DNA of 64,000 nt from Herminiimonas sp. (GTDB lineage: Bacteria; Pseudomonadota; Gammaproteobacteria; Burkholderiales; Burkholderiaceae): NCBI RefSeq assembly GCF_030655415.1, contig NZ_JAURVN010000002.1, positions 372,001 to 436,000 of the forward strand, given 5' to 3'. The position numbers and the translations under genes are program-made. Below, in pieces: positions 1-9,810 of the stretch (position 1 is its first letter; each line of letters opens with the position of its first letter). Below the pieces are notes generated by a model. The model saw only the letters and a program-made list of their open reading frames with translations, was not told the DNA's origin and did no database searches.

Positions 1-824
1 AACGTTGGCGGCAGCAAGGCCACACTCGCCACCGAGAATATCTTGATGATCTTGTTCTGGTTAATGTTAATGAAACCAACCGTCGCATCCATCAAGAAGT
101 TGATCTTGTCGAACAAGAACGCAGTGTGACCATCCAGTGATTCGATATCACGCATGATCTGGCGTGCTTCATCAAACTGCTCTGTATTCAACAAGCGTCC
201 ACGCATCAAGAAACTGACCGCGCGGCGCGTATCCATCATGTTACGGCGTATGCGTCCGTTCAAATCTTCTTCATGCGCCATCGCGTTCAGTGCGGTTGCC
301 GCATCCTGATCGGTAATTTCTTTTTGTAATACGCTTTTGCTGACAGCTTCAAGGGCTTGGTAAACACCCTCGAGCGCATCTGCAGAATACTCGGCATCGG
401 TCGCGTATAAATCCAGCAACACGTCTTTGTAATCGTTGATAGAGCCGGGACGCGAGCGCGCGCGCATGCGCACCAAACGGAAGATAGGCAAATCCTCAGA
501 GTGAACAGAAAACAATATATCTCGGGCCAAAATAAACGCGACCGTCACAACACTTGATGGACCGTCGTCTTCTTCTAGCAAAAAGTCGGTACGCAGATGC
601 AAGTCGCCGTTTTCTGCTTCGTAATAACGGGCGGACGCTTCAATATCCTTGACTTCATCTTCGCCCGGCAGAGTTACGCCGTAGATGCCTTTGACCCAGT
701 CGCGTTCATCGTCATTCGGATCAGTCAGATCGACCCATACCGGCGTGGTGTTTTCCAAATCGGCGCGGCTGTCGATGTTGACCTGATTCAGGCGACCATT
801 CTGCAATACAAATACGTTAATCAT
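1..824 (-). CDS. corA: Magnesium/cobalt transporter CorA, C-terminus cut by window edge
   Basis: The reading frame starts at an ATG at 824 behind a good ribosome site (GGGAGAG) and runs off position 1, giving about 274 residues. The N-terminal part has the CorA cytoplasmic pattern: VDLTDPNDDE near residue 32, then VTLPGEDEVKDIEASARYYE, followed by long acidic helices (DYKDVLLDLYATDAEYS). The visible end, with FININQNKIIKIF and a run of small hydrophobic residues, is the start of the first membrane helix. The GMN selectivity motif and second helix lie outside the window. CorA proteins are homopentameric inner-membrane channels for Mg2+ (also Co2+ and Ni2+). No partner gene is visible. Confidence 0.85.
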   Translation of the reverse strand, partial: MINVFVLQNGRLNQVNIDSRADLENTTPVWVDLTDPNDDERDWVKGIYGVTLPGEDEVKDIEASARYYEAENGDLHLRTDFLLEEDDGPSSVVTVAFILARDILFSVHSEDLPIFRLVRMRARSRPGSINDYKDVLLDLYATDAEYSADALEGVYQALEAVSKSVLQKEITDQDAATALNAMAHEEDLNGRIRRNMMDTRRAVSFLMRGRLLNTEQFDEARQIMRDIESLDGHTAFLFDKINFLMDATVGFININQNKIIKIFSVASVALLPPT

Positions 825-1263
825 AAGCTCTCCCAGTCGCGTAAGAGACACCAACTATCGCTGATGAAACACACAACTCGTCCTGCAGAGCAGACTCTGC
901 AGTGGATTTAATTTTGAGGGAACGCGGCCATTAAAGAGAACAAACAGGCCTGGACGCGACCACCCACCGAATCGGCGAGAGGCGCTATGGAGCGTAAGCG
1001 TTAAGCGCTATCTCGCAGATTGACCGTCAAAAACGGCGAACAACTTAAATAAGGACTACCCAAGACGGGTCTCCGGAAACGAAAACAGCGCAAGTGTACT
1101 GATAAGTCGAAAGGCTAGCAAGCCAGTCGACACGGTTTTTATCATTGAATTATGCATTGAATCGATCGCCTGCCGGATACGCACCTCATATCGGCAATAT
1201 CGTTGTCTATCATTTAATGAATTGTGGATTGCATCAGCCAATAAAGCTGTGCAATCCAAGCGC
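825..1263. other. Intergenic region between corA and mtgA, with an imperfect stem-loop
   Basis: This 439-bp stretch holds no convincing gene. The 67-codon frame at 1056-1259 on the minus strand has no ribosome site and no family features. An imperfect inverted repeat spans 975-1016 (arms GCGAGA and TCTCGC with an inner GCGCT/AGCGC), with no T-run on either side. It may be a processing or Rho-associated structure downstream of mtgA. The corA promoter should lie in this region, but I could not pick a clear one. Confidence 0.4.
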
Positions 1264-1959
1264 TTAAGGCAACGCCGCGCTGTTCATTCGACGCAAAATC
1301 AAGTCGGTACGTCGCCCCAGATAACCTGTGCCGCGATGAGCATCGTAGAAACGCGGATTCGGCAACATGACAGCAAGGCGTGCTGCCTGTTCAGCGCTCA
1401 ATTGCGCGGCAGAGATACCGTAATAATGTTGCGCGGCGGCTTCGGCACCAAAAATCCCCACGCCCCACTCGACGACATTCAGATAGATTTCAAAGATGCG
1501 TTCCTTGTCCATCCAGAATTCCAGCATATAGGTAATGATCAATTCCTGACCCTTGCGGATATAACTGCGATCACCGGATAGAAAAAGATTTTTTGCCAGT
1601 TGCTGCGTGATGGTCGAACCACCTGCAACAACCTTGCCCTTCTTGATATTTTTCTCGTAGGCTTTTTCCAGCGCTTCCCAGTCTATGCCTTCATGACCGG
1701 AAAAATTGGAATCTTCTGACGCAATGATTGCGCGCTTCAAGTTATTCGATATTTTTTTATACGGAACCCATTTTTGTTTGAGCTGTGCCTTCGGATTTTT
1801 TTCTTGCAGTGTCGAAAGTTGCTCGCGCATGAAGCTGGTCGAATCGGGATTGTGATTCACCCACCAACCAATTTGCAAAAAGAAATACAACTGCACCAGC
1901 AGAACCAACAAGACTGGTACGAGGATCAGCCAGAACAACAGCTTGCGCATTATTTTCAT
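1264..1959 (-). CDS. mtgA: Monofunctional biosynthetic peptidoglycan transglycosylase
   Basis: This 231-residue protein polymerises lipid II into glycan strands at the periplasmic face of the inner membrane. One N-terminal membrane anchor (residues 5-30, Leu/Val-rich) is followed by a GT51 glycosyltransferase domain. The catalytic-glutamate motif [13 protein letters not shown], the [15 protein letters not shown] motif and the [20 protein letters not shown] block are all present. Length matches MtgA (about 230-240) and there is no transpeptidase domain, so it is not a bifunctional PBP. It follows aroE on the same strand after a 61-bp gap, an arrangement common in Burkholderiales. Confidence 0.95.
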   Translation of the reverse strand: MKIMRKLLFWLILVPVLLVLLVQLYFFLQIGWWVNHNPDSTSFMREQLSTLQEKNPKAQLKQKWVPYKKISNNLKRAIIASEDSNFSGHEGIDWEALEKAYEKNIKKGKVVAGGSTITQQLAKNLFLSGDRSYIRKGQELIITYMLEFWMDKERIFEIYLNVVEWGVGIFGAEAAAQHYYGISAAQLSAEQAARLAVMLPNPRFYDAHRGTGYLGRRTDLILRRMNSAALP

Positions 1960-2020
1960 TTTTATACGTTCAAGTTGCAGCGCTTAGTGCGTTACGTTGA
2001 TAAATATTGCATCAAAAAAT

Positions 2021-2866
2021 TTAGAGGCGCTCGCGCAATTCTACAAATACAGCGGCGGTCTCCGGTCGCACATCGCGCCATAGATAAAACGATTCAGCGG
2101 CCTGCTCCACCAGCATGCCGAGACCATCGCGCGCGATCGCACCATGCTGTGTCGCAAAGCGCATGAAAGCAGTCGGCTCTTTGCCGTACATCATGTCGTA
2201 GGCCAAAGTATGCGCGCCAATTACACGCGGCGAAATAGGCGGCACTTCCGACGCAAGACTCGCGGCCGTGGCATTGATCACGATATCGAAGGAATCTTCC
2301 AGCTCGGCAAATTCGCTGACCTTGAGCCGCGGCTGCGCAGAGAAACGACGCGCCAGATCCAGCGCCTTGGCATGCGTACGATTCGCCAACACCAATCTCG
2401 CTGGCTGCTGGCTCAGCAGCGGCAAGATCACGCCGCGTGCAGCGCCGCCAGCACCCAGCAACAATACGGATTTATTGGCAATTGCTATGCCGGCATTACG
2501 CATAATGTCAGTGACCAAACCAACGCCGTCAGTGTTATCGCCCAGCATTTCAGTGCCGTCGAATTTCAAGGTATTCACTGCACCGGCGGCGCGCGCACGC
2601 TCAGTCAATTTTGTCGCTAGCGCGTACGCTTCCAGCTTGAACGGAACCGTCACATTCAAACCTTTACCGCCATTAAGAACAAAATTTTGTACCGTCGCCA
2701 GAAAACCATTGAGCGGCGCCAGCAGGCGATCATATTGCAAATCTTGCTGAGTTTGCGCGGCGAAGCGTGCGTGAATATCCGGCGATTTGCTATGCGCAAT
2801 TGGATTGCCGATCACTGCATAGTGATCAACTTTTCCTTTGGCAGCAGTATTCAAAGTTGCGCTCAC
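2021..2866 (-). CDS. aroE: Shikimate dehydrogenase (NADP+)
   Basis: AroE reduces 3-dehydroshikimate to shikimate in the chorismate pathway. The 281-residue protein has the shikimate-binding start (VIGNPIAHSKSPDIHARFAAQ), the catalytic lysine in LNVTVPFKLEAYALA, the NADP site LLLGAGGAARGVILPLL with downstream NRTHAKA, and the terminal GMLVEQAAESFYLW block. The start codon is GTG (2866) placed immediately after the TAA stop of the TonB-like gene, so the two are probably translationally coupled. aroQ of the same pathway lies at 9894. Confidence 0.95.
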   Translation of the reverse strand: MSATLNTAAKGKVDHYAVIGNPIAHSKSPDIHARFAAQTQQDLQYDRLLAPLNGFLATVQNFVLNGGKGLNVTVPFKLEAYALATKLTERARAAGAVNTLKFDGTEMLGDNTDGVGLVTDIMRNAGIAIANKSVLLLGAGGAARGVILPLLSQQPARLVLANRTHAKALDLARRFSAQPRLKVSEFAELEDSFDIVINATAASLASEVPPISPRVIGAHTLAYDMMYGKEPTAFMRFATQHGAIARDGLGMLVEQAAESFYLWRDVRPETAAVFVELRERL

Positions 2867-3775
2867 TTATTGGCCTCGTGTTTCTGTTTGAAGTGCATCG
2901 TCGCGGGTAAAGCTGAAGCGTGTGATGATTTCCCACACATCGTCTTTACCGGTCGAGCGCATATTGTCGGGGAATTTGCCGAATGGTACGGAGCGCCGCA
3001 CGATATTCATCGCGGCTTGATCCAATGCCGGATCGCCTGACGATTGTTCAATGCGCGGTCCGCCATCCTTCATGTAGATCGTGCCGTCTTGAAAAATCGG
3101 AATATACAGCACCAGATTGCCATATAACTTCTTGCCATCTTTTTGCGGGAAGTTCAGCGTGCCATACTTTTCTATGCGGTCTTGAAATGCCTTGTAATAA
3201 GCGGCGTAACCGACTTCGCGCGTACTTGGCGTGACCTGGGTTTTCTTTGGACGTTTGTTGTAGTCCTCGATGTTGCGCGAAATTTCTGCTTCTCTGCGCA
3301 ACAACGCTTTCGCGCTATCCAACATATCCATCGCGTTGCGTTGCGGCAGCACATCCTTGACCGGCTCTACGTCCGTCACCAATGGTGTACGAAAAGGCGT
3401 TTTCTTTTCGAGTTGAGCCAGCAATTTTTGCTGCTGACGTTCCAGCTCTTCGACCTTGCGACGTGAAGCTTTTGCGCTTTCGCCATCTTCACTTTTGCGC
3501 AAATCTGGCAATGGCGATTTGGCACGTCCGGCATCCGCATTGCCGCCACCATCCAGATTGGCTTGCGCTAGCGCATCCGCTTTCAACGGTTGCTTGTCGT
3601 GCTTGGCGTTAACCAAAATCACTTCAAGCCCCGGATCGGTAGGTTTGAACTTGAACGCTTCTGGCGCGGTGAAATGCACGGCCAGCAACGCCGCATGCGC
3701 CAGCACGGAAAACGTGACGGCGGTGGCGAGTATGCGATTCTGGAAAAGTGACTTCACGCTGGCAAGGACAGACAA
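2867..3775 (-). CDS. TonB-family energy-transducer-like protein
   Basis: The protein has 302 residues. A short cytoplasmic N-terminus precedes one membrane helix (about residues 15-35, ILATAVTFSVLAHAALLAV), as in TonB. A charged, Lys/Glu-rich coiled segment (around residues 100-125, KVEELERQQQKLLAQLEKK) replaces the proline-rich linker of classical TonB. The C-terminal 110 residues (YAAYYKAFQDRIEKYGTLNFP through LVLYIPIFQDGTI) match the TonB C-terminal fold. No exbB/exbD or receptor gene is adjacent. It sits directly before aroE, as in other Burkholderiales, so a role in general envelope or TolA-like function is as likely as siderophore uptake. Confidence 0.75.
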   Translation of the reverse strand: MSVLASVKSLFQNRILATAVTFSVLAHAALLAVHFTAPEAFKFKPTDPGLEVILVNAKHDKQPLKADALAQANLDGGGNADAGRAKSPLPDLRKSEDGESAKASRRKVEELERQQQKLLAQLEKKTPFRTPLVTDVEPVKDVLPQRNAMDMLDSAKALLRREAEISRNIEDYNKRPKKTQVTPSTREVGYAAYYKAFQDRIEKYGTLNFPQKDGKKLYGNLVLYIPIFQDGTIYMKDGGPRIEQSSGDPALDQAAMNIVRRSVPFGKFPDNMRSTGKDDVWEIITRFSFTRDDALQTETRGQ

Positions 3776-3837
3776 TAAGAATGGAAGGAATGAATTCTAC
3801 GACAAACCCCAGTCGAATTTGATGAACTTTCCATCCC

Positions 3838-5913
3838 TTATTCCGGTGCAATCGTCGAATCAATCGCGGCCGGCTCTTCCGTCACCGCTGCAACGGTCTG
3901 CTCATCCGGCACCGGCTCTGCATCGCCTTCCAGCAAATCTTCAGTCAAGTCGTCCTCTTCATCAAGCTCTGCTGCGTTCGCATCGGCGGCCTGCGTAATG
4001 TCGAGCAAGCGCGCTTCTATCGTCAGGTCAACTTCATCCCAGCGCAACAGATCCAGTTTGACTTGTGAACCGCGCGCAACTTGCTGCATGCCTGGCAATT
4101 TGATGACGAGTGGAATATCGGCCAGGCGCAGAATTTCTTCTTTCAAGACTGTCGCTTCGACTTTCAGATTGTCTTCTGGCTCTTGTTGTTTCGCTTTTTC
4201 CTGACTCAACCAACGCAGACACCAGTAACGTTCCATATCAGATTGGAATGCTGCATACGCGCTGTATGCAGCATCGAATGCAGACACGATAGCGAACAAA
4301 TCCGCATCACGTTGTTTGAATGGAGCAACCAGCGGCGCGGTCACACCGTGTTCGACGCAAGCGATGATTTGCCATTGATTGACCAGATCCGTATAACGGC
4401 GCAAAGGCGATGTGCTCCACGCATATTGATCGACGCCCAAACCTTGATGCGGCGCGGCATGCGTTTGCATACGCACTTGCATCTTTGCTGCCCAACCATT
4501 GCCAGAGCCACCACCTTGCGCGCGATAAATGCCAGGCACGCCATGTTCGTGCAGGAATTTACCCCAGCTGCTATTTGCAAGAATCATCAACTCGGCGACG
4601 ATCTTGTCCAGCGGTGCACCGCGCTTGCGACGCTGGATCGATACGATGTCGTCGTCGACATAGAAGTTGAAATCGATACGATTGTTTTGTTCAGGCCGCA
4701 AACCAAAACTTTCTCGCTTGGCCATGCGACCTTGCTCAAGCACTTGCACCAACTTCCACAACAGCGAAAGATCTTCCTTGTGCGGATAGTCGCCCACATC
4801 GTTCGCCAGATTTTCTTCAGTAACGTATTCGTCCAAATCGTTGTGACGCAAGTTGGCGGCAATCGGCACACCTTCCGCCTTGGTCTCGGTCGAGATGATG
4901 GACCAGTCGCTGGAGTCGAACGTCACATATAAAGACAACGCAGGACAAACCTTGCCTTCGGCCAGCGTGAATGCATCGACCAACTCATCCGGCAACATCG
5001 TGATTTTGTCGCCCGGCATATACACGGTGGATAAACGTTGACGCGCAATCCCATCGATTGCGTCGTCGCGTTCGATACCGAGTCCAGGTGCGGCAATATG
5101 AATCCCAATTTTGACCTTGCCGTCTTCCAGGCGCGTCACCGACATCGCGTCATCGATTTCCGTGGTGGTGACATCGTCGATGGAAAACGCTTGTACGTCA
5201 GCGACCGGCAATTCTGGCATTGCAGGAATTGCGATTTCCGGGAAACCGATTCCTTTAGGGAAGGAGTCAAACAGGAACTTTGAGAAGTGCAAATCCTTGG
5301 CCGACTTGATGCCGCCAACTGCCAGCATTAAACGTTGCGGTGCAATCTGCAGTTCGCTGCATGCGGTATCCAGCGCTTTGTATTCGATGGAATTTTTGTC
5401 CGGCTTGAACAGTAATTGCAAAACCAGCGGACGCATTGCTTCCGGCAATTTATGCGCCTTCAACTCTTCCACGTACTGCGCTTGCACTAAACCTTGCAAA
5501 CGCTTCTTTTCGATACCGGCCAACGCGGCTTTCAAAGACGCTTCTGGTGCGGCCTTGTAACGGCCTTTACCTTTTTTATAAAAATAAACAGGCGCAGCAT
5601 GAAGTCGCAAGATCAAGCCTGCAGCTTCGTGCGGCTTAGGCGCATGACCGAAGTATTCGGTACCTAATTCAGCAAAGCCAAACTCATCCTGGCCTGCAAC
5701 TTCCCACAAAAAATCCAGATCGATTTCTGCTGCAATCGCTTGCGCATCCGTCATGAATTCAGCCGGAGCCGGCGATGCAAATTGCAACAACACGTCTTTA
5801 GCACGCACTTTGGTGCGCTTACCCGAAGGCATTTCAACCTGATATGCCTCGCCTTGCTGCGACATAGAGACGCCGGCCTTGAAGTCACCGGATTCATCAA
5901 AAAATAGATTCAT
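3838..5913 (-). CDS. rnb: RNase II/R-family 3'-5' exoribonuclease
   Basis: The 691-residue protein belongs to the RNB exoribonuclease family. The catalytic acidic cluster is FSIDDVTTTEIDDAMS at residues 243-258. A second signature region (PLRRYTDLVNQWQI) lies in the C-terminal half of the RNB domain. The N-terminal 100 residues resemble a cold-shock/OB module, and the C-terminus ends in a long acidic tail rich in Glu and Asp (about residues 650-691). It is shorter than typical RNase R (about 800) and closer to RNase II. It would degrade single-stranded RNA in the cytoplasm. The gene lies 62 bp upstream of the TonB-like gene on the same strand. Confidence 0.85.
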   Translation of the reverse strand: MNLFFDESGDFKAGVSMSQQGEAYQVEMPSGKRTKVRAKDVLLQFASPAPAEFMTDAQAIAAEIDLDFLWEVAGQDEFGFAELGTEYFGHAPKPHEAAGLILRLHAAPVYFYKKGKGRYKAAPEASLKAALAGIEKKRLQGLVQAQYVEELKAHKLPEAMRPLVLQLLFKPDKNSIEYKALDTACSELQIAPQRLMLAVGGIKSAKDLHFSKFLFDSFPKGIGFPEIAIPAMPELPVADVQAFSIDDVTTTEIDDAMSVTRLEDGKVKIGIHIAAPGLGIERDDAIDGIARQRLSTVYMPGDKITMLPDELVDAFTLAEGKVCPALSLYVTFDSSDWSIISTETKAEGVPIAANLRHNDLDEYVTEENLANDVGDYPHKEDLSLLWKLVQVLEQGRMAKRESFGLRPEQNNRIDFNFYVDDDIVSIQRRKRGAPLDKIVAELMILANSSWGKFLHEHGVPGIYRAQGGGSGNGWAAKMQVRMQTHAAPHQGLGVDQYAWSTSPLRRYTDLVNQWQIIACVEHGVTAPLVAPFKQRDADLFAIVSAFDAAYSAYAAFQSDMERYWCLRWLSQEKAKQQEPEDNLKVEATVLKEEILRLADIPLVIKLPGMQQVARGSQVKLDLLRWDEVDLTIEARLLDITQAADANAAELDEEDDLTEDLLEGDAEPVPDEQTVAAVTEEPAAIDSTIAPE

Positions 5914-6041
5914 TCAATACTTTGCTTATTAATGTGTTCTTGGAACAGGTTCACTTGCTGATCGATCTCGCTATGGAGCCGATGACTTAATTTGTTGATG
6001 AGCTGGTTTTTAAACTTCTTTATCAATACGGTTCGACAAAA

Positions 6042-6644
6042 TCATTCGTGCGGACTTTGTCGGATATTTTTTATCTCGTGCAAAAACACTTCGGTTACCA
6101 GCAACAAGCCATTGCCGCGTTGATACAAACAACGACGCGCATACAAGGGGCCATGCAAGACAACACCCAACGCTACTTTCGCTCGCACCACTAATGGGTG
6201 CTGCGCAGGCAGTCGCGCATATTGCAATTCACCACGCGCCACCCGCGGATCGCCGAATAAAGTCGTACCCAGCGAACGTTCACCGAGTCGGCCAAAAAAC
6301 GGCCAGTCGGATGCAGTCGCCGACAAAGGCACTATCGTGTGCGCATACACGACCGGTTTTTCATCGCAGCGCAAAAATACTTCGCGCTCCTGAACTTGTA
6401 CGCGACGTGGCAACGCTACTTCTGCAAACTCATCTGCCAGCACCAGCGCGTGTTGCTGCGCCAAACGCTGTACGCGAAAATGGTCGCAACGCGCGATCAG
6501 TTTTTTAGTCAGCGACATCGAATCGGTCAACCATCCGCGCATTTGCGGCGAAGCTTGCACGCCATTCACATGCGAAAACCATTGCGCCTGCGATAAAGAA
6601 CGAGAACCGGAACGACTCTTCACACGACGCATCAATCGACTCAC
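6042..6644 (-). CDS. ubiC: Chorismate--pyruvate lyase
   Basis: UbiC converts chorismate to 4-hydroxybenzoate and pyruvate, the first committed step of ubiquinone synthesis. The 200-residue product ends with the family block RRCLYQRGNGLLLVTEVFL and has the inner HTIVPLSA and GERSLGTTLFGDP segments. The start is a GTG at 6644 overlapping the TGA of yqiA (GTGA); an ATG four codons later (6632) is an alternative. It is the third gene of the mpl-yqiA-ubiC operon, in which every junction overlaps by four bases. Confidence 0.85.
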   Translation of the reverse strand: MSRLMRRVKSRSGSRSLSQAQWFSHVNGVQASPQMRGWLTDSMSLTKKLIARCDHFRVQRLAQQHALVLADEFAEVALPRRVQVQEREVFLRCDEKPVVYAHTIVPLSATASDWPFFGRLGERSLGTTLFGDPRVARGELQYARLPAQHPLVVRAKVALGVVLHGPLYARRCLYQRGNGLLLVTEVFLHEIKNIRQSPHE

Positions 6645-7225
6645 TGAAGCGCTCCAGCATCGACTCCGCAGAAGGCCAACACCTCGCCCGCGTATTCCGC
6701 GAAATCAGACATGCCGTGATCGCTGCCTTCAATAATATGCTGTCTGGCATTGGCGAATTGCGCCACCATTTCTCGCCAATCTAGTAATTCATCATCAGTC
6801 GCGGCGATTAAAAAATACCGTTCTGGATGCGTGATTTTTTCGACCGTCAGTGCCGTCAATTCGTCAATATACGCGGCCTTGAATTCAAATGGCTCGTTCG
6901 AGTGATATTGCGTTTTAACTCCAACTTGCGTCGCCAAATCACGCGCTGCAAATACCGCAGGATTGAGTAAAACGGCACGGCATCCCAATTTTTCTGCGAG
7001 CCATGTTGCGTAATATCCGCCCAGCGATGAACCGATCAATGTCAGTTCCGACGGGTTAACTTTGCTGGCAATCTCCAGCGCCAATTCCACCGCTTCTCGT
7101 GGCGATGCCGGCAACTGTGGACACAGATATTCGTCACCGAGACCCAGCGCCTGCATGTGCGCAGCCAGCAAACTGGTTTTAGACGATTGCGGAGAAGAAC
7201 GAAAACCGTGCAGATACAAAATCAT
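6641..7225 (-). CDS. yqiA: YqiA-family alpha/beta-hydrolase esterase
   Basis: This 194-residue protein is a small alpha/beta-hydrolase. It opens with ILYLHGFRSSPQSSK, has the nucleophile elbow GSSLGGYYA (Ser about residue 68), an aspartate in ATDDELLDW and the terminal histidine in GSDHGMSDF, so the catalytic triad is complete. Length and motifs match the UPF0227/YqiA family (about 190 residues), whose members hydrolyse short acyl esters; the natural substrate is unknown. The ATG start overlaps the mpl stop (ATGA), indicating coupled translation with the peptidoglycan-recycling ligase. Confidence 0.88.
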   Translation of the reverse strand: MILYLHGFRSSPQSSKTSLLAAHMQALGLGDEYLCPQLPASPREAVELALEIASKVNPSELTLIGSSLGGYYATWLAEKLGCRAVLLNPAVFAARDLATQVGVKTQYHSNEPFEFKAAYIDELTALTVEKITHPERYFLIAATDDELLDWREMVAQFANARQHIIEGSDHGMSDFAEYAGEVLAFCGVDAGALQ

Positions 7226-8601
7226 TGTGCGAGTGCATCCAGAATTTTTTGATGCACACCACCAAAGCCGCCATTGCTCATGACCAGAATCTGGTCGCCA
7301 GGCTGGGCGCTTTTTGCGATGCTCGCGACCAAGGTATTCAAATCATTGAAGGCACGGCCTTTGTCGCCGAGCGGAGCCAATGCTTCACCCAAATCCCAGC
7401 CCAGCGCGTCTTTGCCATTGCCACTGGCGCCGTAACCAAATACCAGATCGGCATCGACCAGACTGCCGGGCAAGGCTTCTTTCATCGTGCCTAGCTTCAT
7501 CGTGTTGGAGCGCGGTTCCAGTACGGCGAGGATGCGCGACTTGCCGACTTTTTTGCGCAAGCCAGCGACGGTCGTTGCGATCGCAGTTGGATGATGCGCG
7601 AAGTCGTCGTAGACCGCGATATCGTTGACGACACCGCGCAATTCCATGCGGCGTTTGACGTTTTCAAACTGCGCCAATGACGCAATCGCCTGCGCTGGCA
7701 CCACGCCAACGTGGCGTGCAGCAGCAATTGCGGCCAGTGCATTCATACGATTATGTTCACCGGTCAAAGACCAGTTCACCGTGCCTTGTTTTTCACCATT
7801 GAAGAAGACGTCAAAGTTACCGTCGTCATGTGTCGTGATCGCCCAGCCGTTTTGATCTTCGCTACCAAACCATTCAGTGTCGCTCCAGCAACCGCGCTTG
7901 ATGACGCGTTGCAGGGATTCTTCGCGCGCATTTGCAATGACGCGACCGATGCCGGGAACGGTGCGCACCAGATGGTGGAACTGGGTTTCGATAGATGCCA
8001 GATCGGGGAAGATATCTGCGTGGTCGAACTCCAGATTATTCAGGATCGCGGTTTTCGCGCGGTAGTGAACAAATTTGCTACGCTTGTCGAAAAACGCGGT
8101 GTCATATTCGTCGGCTTCGATGACGAAGAAGGATGATTCCTTGCCACTGCCGGACAAGCGCGCCGAGATGCCAAAGTTCATAGGCACGCCGCCAATCAGA
8201 AAACCAGGATCGTAGCCGGCATCTTCCAGCACCCATGCCAACATCGACGAAGTCGTGGTCTTGCCGTGCGTACCAGCGACTGCGAGCACCCACTTACCTT
8301 GCAATATATGTTCGCCTATCCACTGCGGACCTGATGTATACGGCAGGCCGCGATTGAGGATTTCTTCCATCAAAGGGTTGCCGCGCGAGACGACGTTGCC
8401 GATTACGTATAAGTCGGGATTCAAGCTGATTTGCTCAGGGCCGAAACCTTCAATCAGCTTGATGCCTTGTGCTTCGAGCTGCGTGCTCATGGGCGGATAG
8501 ACGTTGGCGTCACAACCGGTAACCGTGTGGCCGGCGGCTTTTGCCAGCACTGCCAAACCACCCATGAAGGTGCCGCAAACGCCAAGTATGTGGATATGCA
8601 T
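7222..8601 (-). CDS. mpl: UDP-N-acetylmuramate:L-Ala-gamma-D-Glu-mDAP ligase
   Basis: Mpl reattaches the murein tripeptide released during wall turnover to UDP-MurNAc, feeding recycled peptide back into peptidoglycan synthesis. The 459-residue protein begins with the nucleotide-binding MHIHILGVCGTFMGGLAVLA and has the Mur-ligase P-loop GTHGKTTT at residues 110-117, the central NLEFDHADIF block, and YDDFAHHPTAI near residue 335. Length fits Mpl (about 455). It heads the mpl-yqiA-ubiC operon and is divergent from the gene at 8675. AmpD, at 22.3 kb, acts in the same recycling pathway. Confidence 0.95.
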   Translation of the reverse strand: MHIHILGVCGTFMGGLAVLAKAAGHTVTGCDANVYPPMSTQLEAQGIKLIEGFGPEQISLNPDLYVIGNVVSRGNPLMEEILNRGLPYTSGPQWIGEHILQGKWVLAVAGTHGKTTTSSMLAWVLEDAGYDPGFLIGGVPMNFGISARLSGSGKESSFFVIEADEYDTAFFDKRSKFVHYRAKTAILNNLEFDHADIFPDLASIETQFHHLVRTVPGIGRVIANAREESLQRVIKRGCWSDTEWFGSEDQNGWAITTHDDGNFDVFFNGEKQGTVNWSLTGEHNRMNALAAIAAARHVGVVPAQAIASLAQFENVKRRMELRGVVNDIAVYDDFAHHPTAIATTVAGLRKKVGKSRILAVLEPRSNTMKLGTMKEALPGSLVDADLVFGYGASGNGKDALGWDLGEALAPLGDKGRAFNDLNTLVASIAKSAQPGDQILVMSNGGFGGVHQKILDALAQ

Positions 8602-8674
8602 TGTACAATTTCGGATTGGAATAACGAGATTTTACCCGACGACGGGCTGCTGTCGGCGGGAGTATCATTCGCGC

Positions 8675-9292
8675 ATGTCAACTCATCCCCTATCCAACAC
8701 CGAATTGCTGCGCGCCGAGATCGCGATAGCTGCGGCCCGCATGATTGCGGAAGACGGCGTCGACTATGGCACGGCCAAACGTAAGGCCGCTAAACAGATA
8801 CTCGGTAACAATAAAGTTCGTGGCGATGTTTTGCCGGATAACGCGATGCTGGAAGAAGAAGTTCGTCTATATAACGAACTGTTTTTCGGCGATACGCAAC
8901 CGGCCCGTCTGCTGCATTTGCGCAATTTGGCGGTGCGCCTGATGGGCGAATTGGCGCCGTTTCAGCCACATTTAACCGGCGCGGTATTGAACGGTACGGC
9001 TGGTGAGCACTCGGATATTCATCTTCAGTTATTTTCTGAAAGCCCGAAAGATGTCGAAATCTATCTGCTAAATAAGCGTATCGACTTCGAAGTGTCCGAA
9101 TCCAGCCATTTCAAAGGTCGTAGTGAACCGGTGGAAACGCTCAGTTTTATCTGGCAGCAGGAAGGCGTACATCTCGCGCTTTATGAAACCGACGACCTAC
9201 GTGGAGCCATTAAAAAATCTGCATCGGGCCGAAAAGAACGCGCAGATATTGAATTCGTCCGTGTACTTATATTAGAAAGCGAACAAAAATGA
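8675..9292 (+). CDS. Conserved protein of unknown function, upstream of a TlpA-type thioredoxin
   Basis: I do not recognise a characterised family. I chose the ATG at 8675 (205 residues) because upstream codons of the frame run back into the mpl start region. The N-terminal part is helical and charged (AARMIAEDGVDYGTAKRKAAKQ). The middle (LNGTAGEHSDIHLQLFSESPKDVEIYL) resembles a minimal nucleotidyltransferase-like fold around GEHSDIHLQ, which is only an impression. Similar proteins occur beside tlpA in Burkholderiales. The stop overlaps the next start (ATGA), so it is cotranslated with the thioredoxin-like gene and divergent from mpl. Confidence 0.7.
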   Translation: MSTHPLSNTELLRAEIAIAAARMIAEDGVDYGTAKRKAAKQILGNNKVRGDVLPDNAMLEEEVRLYNELFFGDTQPARLLHLRNLAVRLMGELAPFQPHLTGAVLNGTAGEHSDIHLQLFSESPKDVEIYLLNKRIDFEVSESSHFKGRSEPVETLSFIWQQEGVHLALYETDDLRGAIKKSASGRKERADIEFVRVLILESEQK

Positions 9293-9810
9293 AGCGAAAT
9301 AGATTGTTAGTTGGCGTCATTGCCCTGGTGTTTGCAGGCGTCGGCGTGTATTTCGGCACTCAACATCATCTGCCGGCAGAACCAGAATCACCGGCTGTCG
9401 CCTCCTTCTATGCGCAGGAAATGGCTGATTCCGACGGCAAGCTGCATAAATTCTCGCAATGGCAGGGCAAAACGCTGATCGTTAATTTTTGGGCAACATG
9501 GTGTGCACCCTGCGTCGAAGAAATGCCGGAATTAACCGCACTGCAAACTGAGCTGGCGCCGCAAGGCATACAGATTCTGGGTGTAGGTATCGACTCTCCT
9601 AGTAATATCCGAGAGTTTGCCGCCAAATATAAAATCACTTATCCGCTCTACATGGCTGGAATGACAGGGACCGATCTGTCCAAACAGTTTGGTAATCAAA
9701 CCGGCGGCCTGCCTTTTACCGTGATCATCGGGCCTAAAGGCGACGTCAAAAAGACTTACCTTGGGCGATTGAAGATGGATCAGTTGCGTGCAGATATCCA
9801 GGCTCTTTAG
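9289..9810 (+). CDS. TlpA/ResA-type periplasmic thiol-disulfide oxidoreductase
   Basis: The 173-residue protein has an N-terminal signal anchor (residues 5-22) and a thioredoxin fold with the redox motif WCAPC at residues 71-75, preceded by VNFWAT. The cis-proline segment is GGLPFTVII, near residue 140. TlpA/ResA proteins keep cytochrome apoproteins or other exported proteins reduced on the periplasmic side. No cytochrome-maturation gene is adjacent, so the target cannot be named. It overlaps the preceding unknown gene by four bases. Confidence 0.88.
   Translation: MKRNRLLVGVIALVFAGVGVYFGTQHHLPAEPESPAVASFYAQEMADSDGKLHKFSQWQGKTLIVNFWATWCAPCVEEMPELTALQTELAPQGIQILGVGIDSPSNIREFAAKYKITYPLYMAGMTGTDLSKQFGNQTGGLPFTVIIGPKGDVKKTYLGRLKMDQLRADIQAL

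Noticed and set aside
1056..1259. Small minus-strand ORF between corA and mtgA
   Set aside because: No ribosome site, no family similarity I can see, and codon use unlike neighbours.
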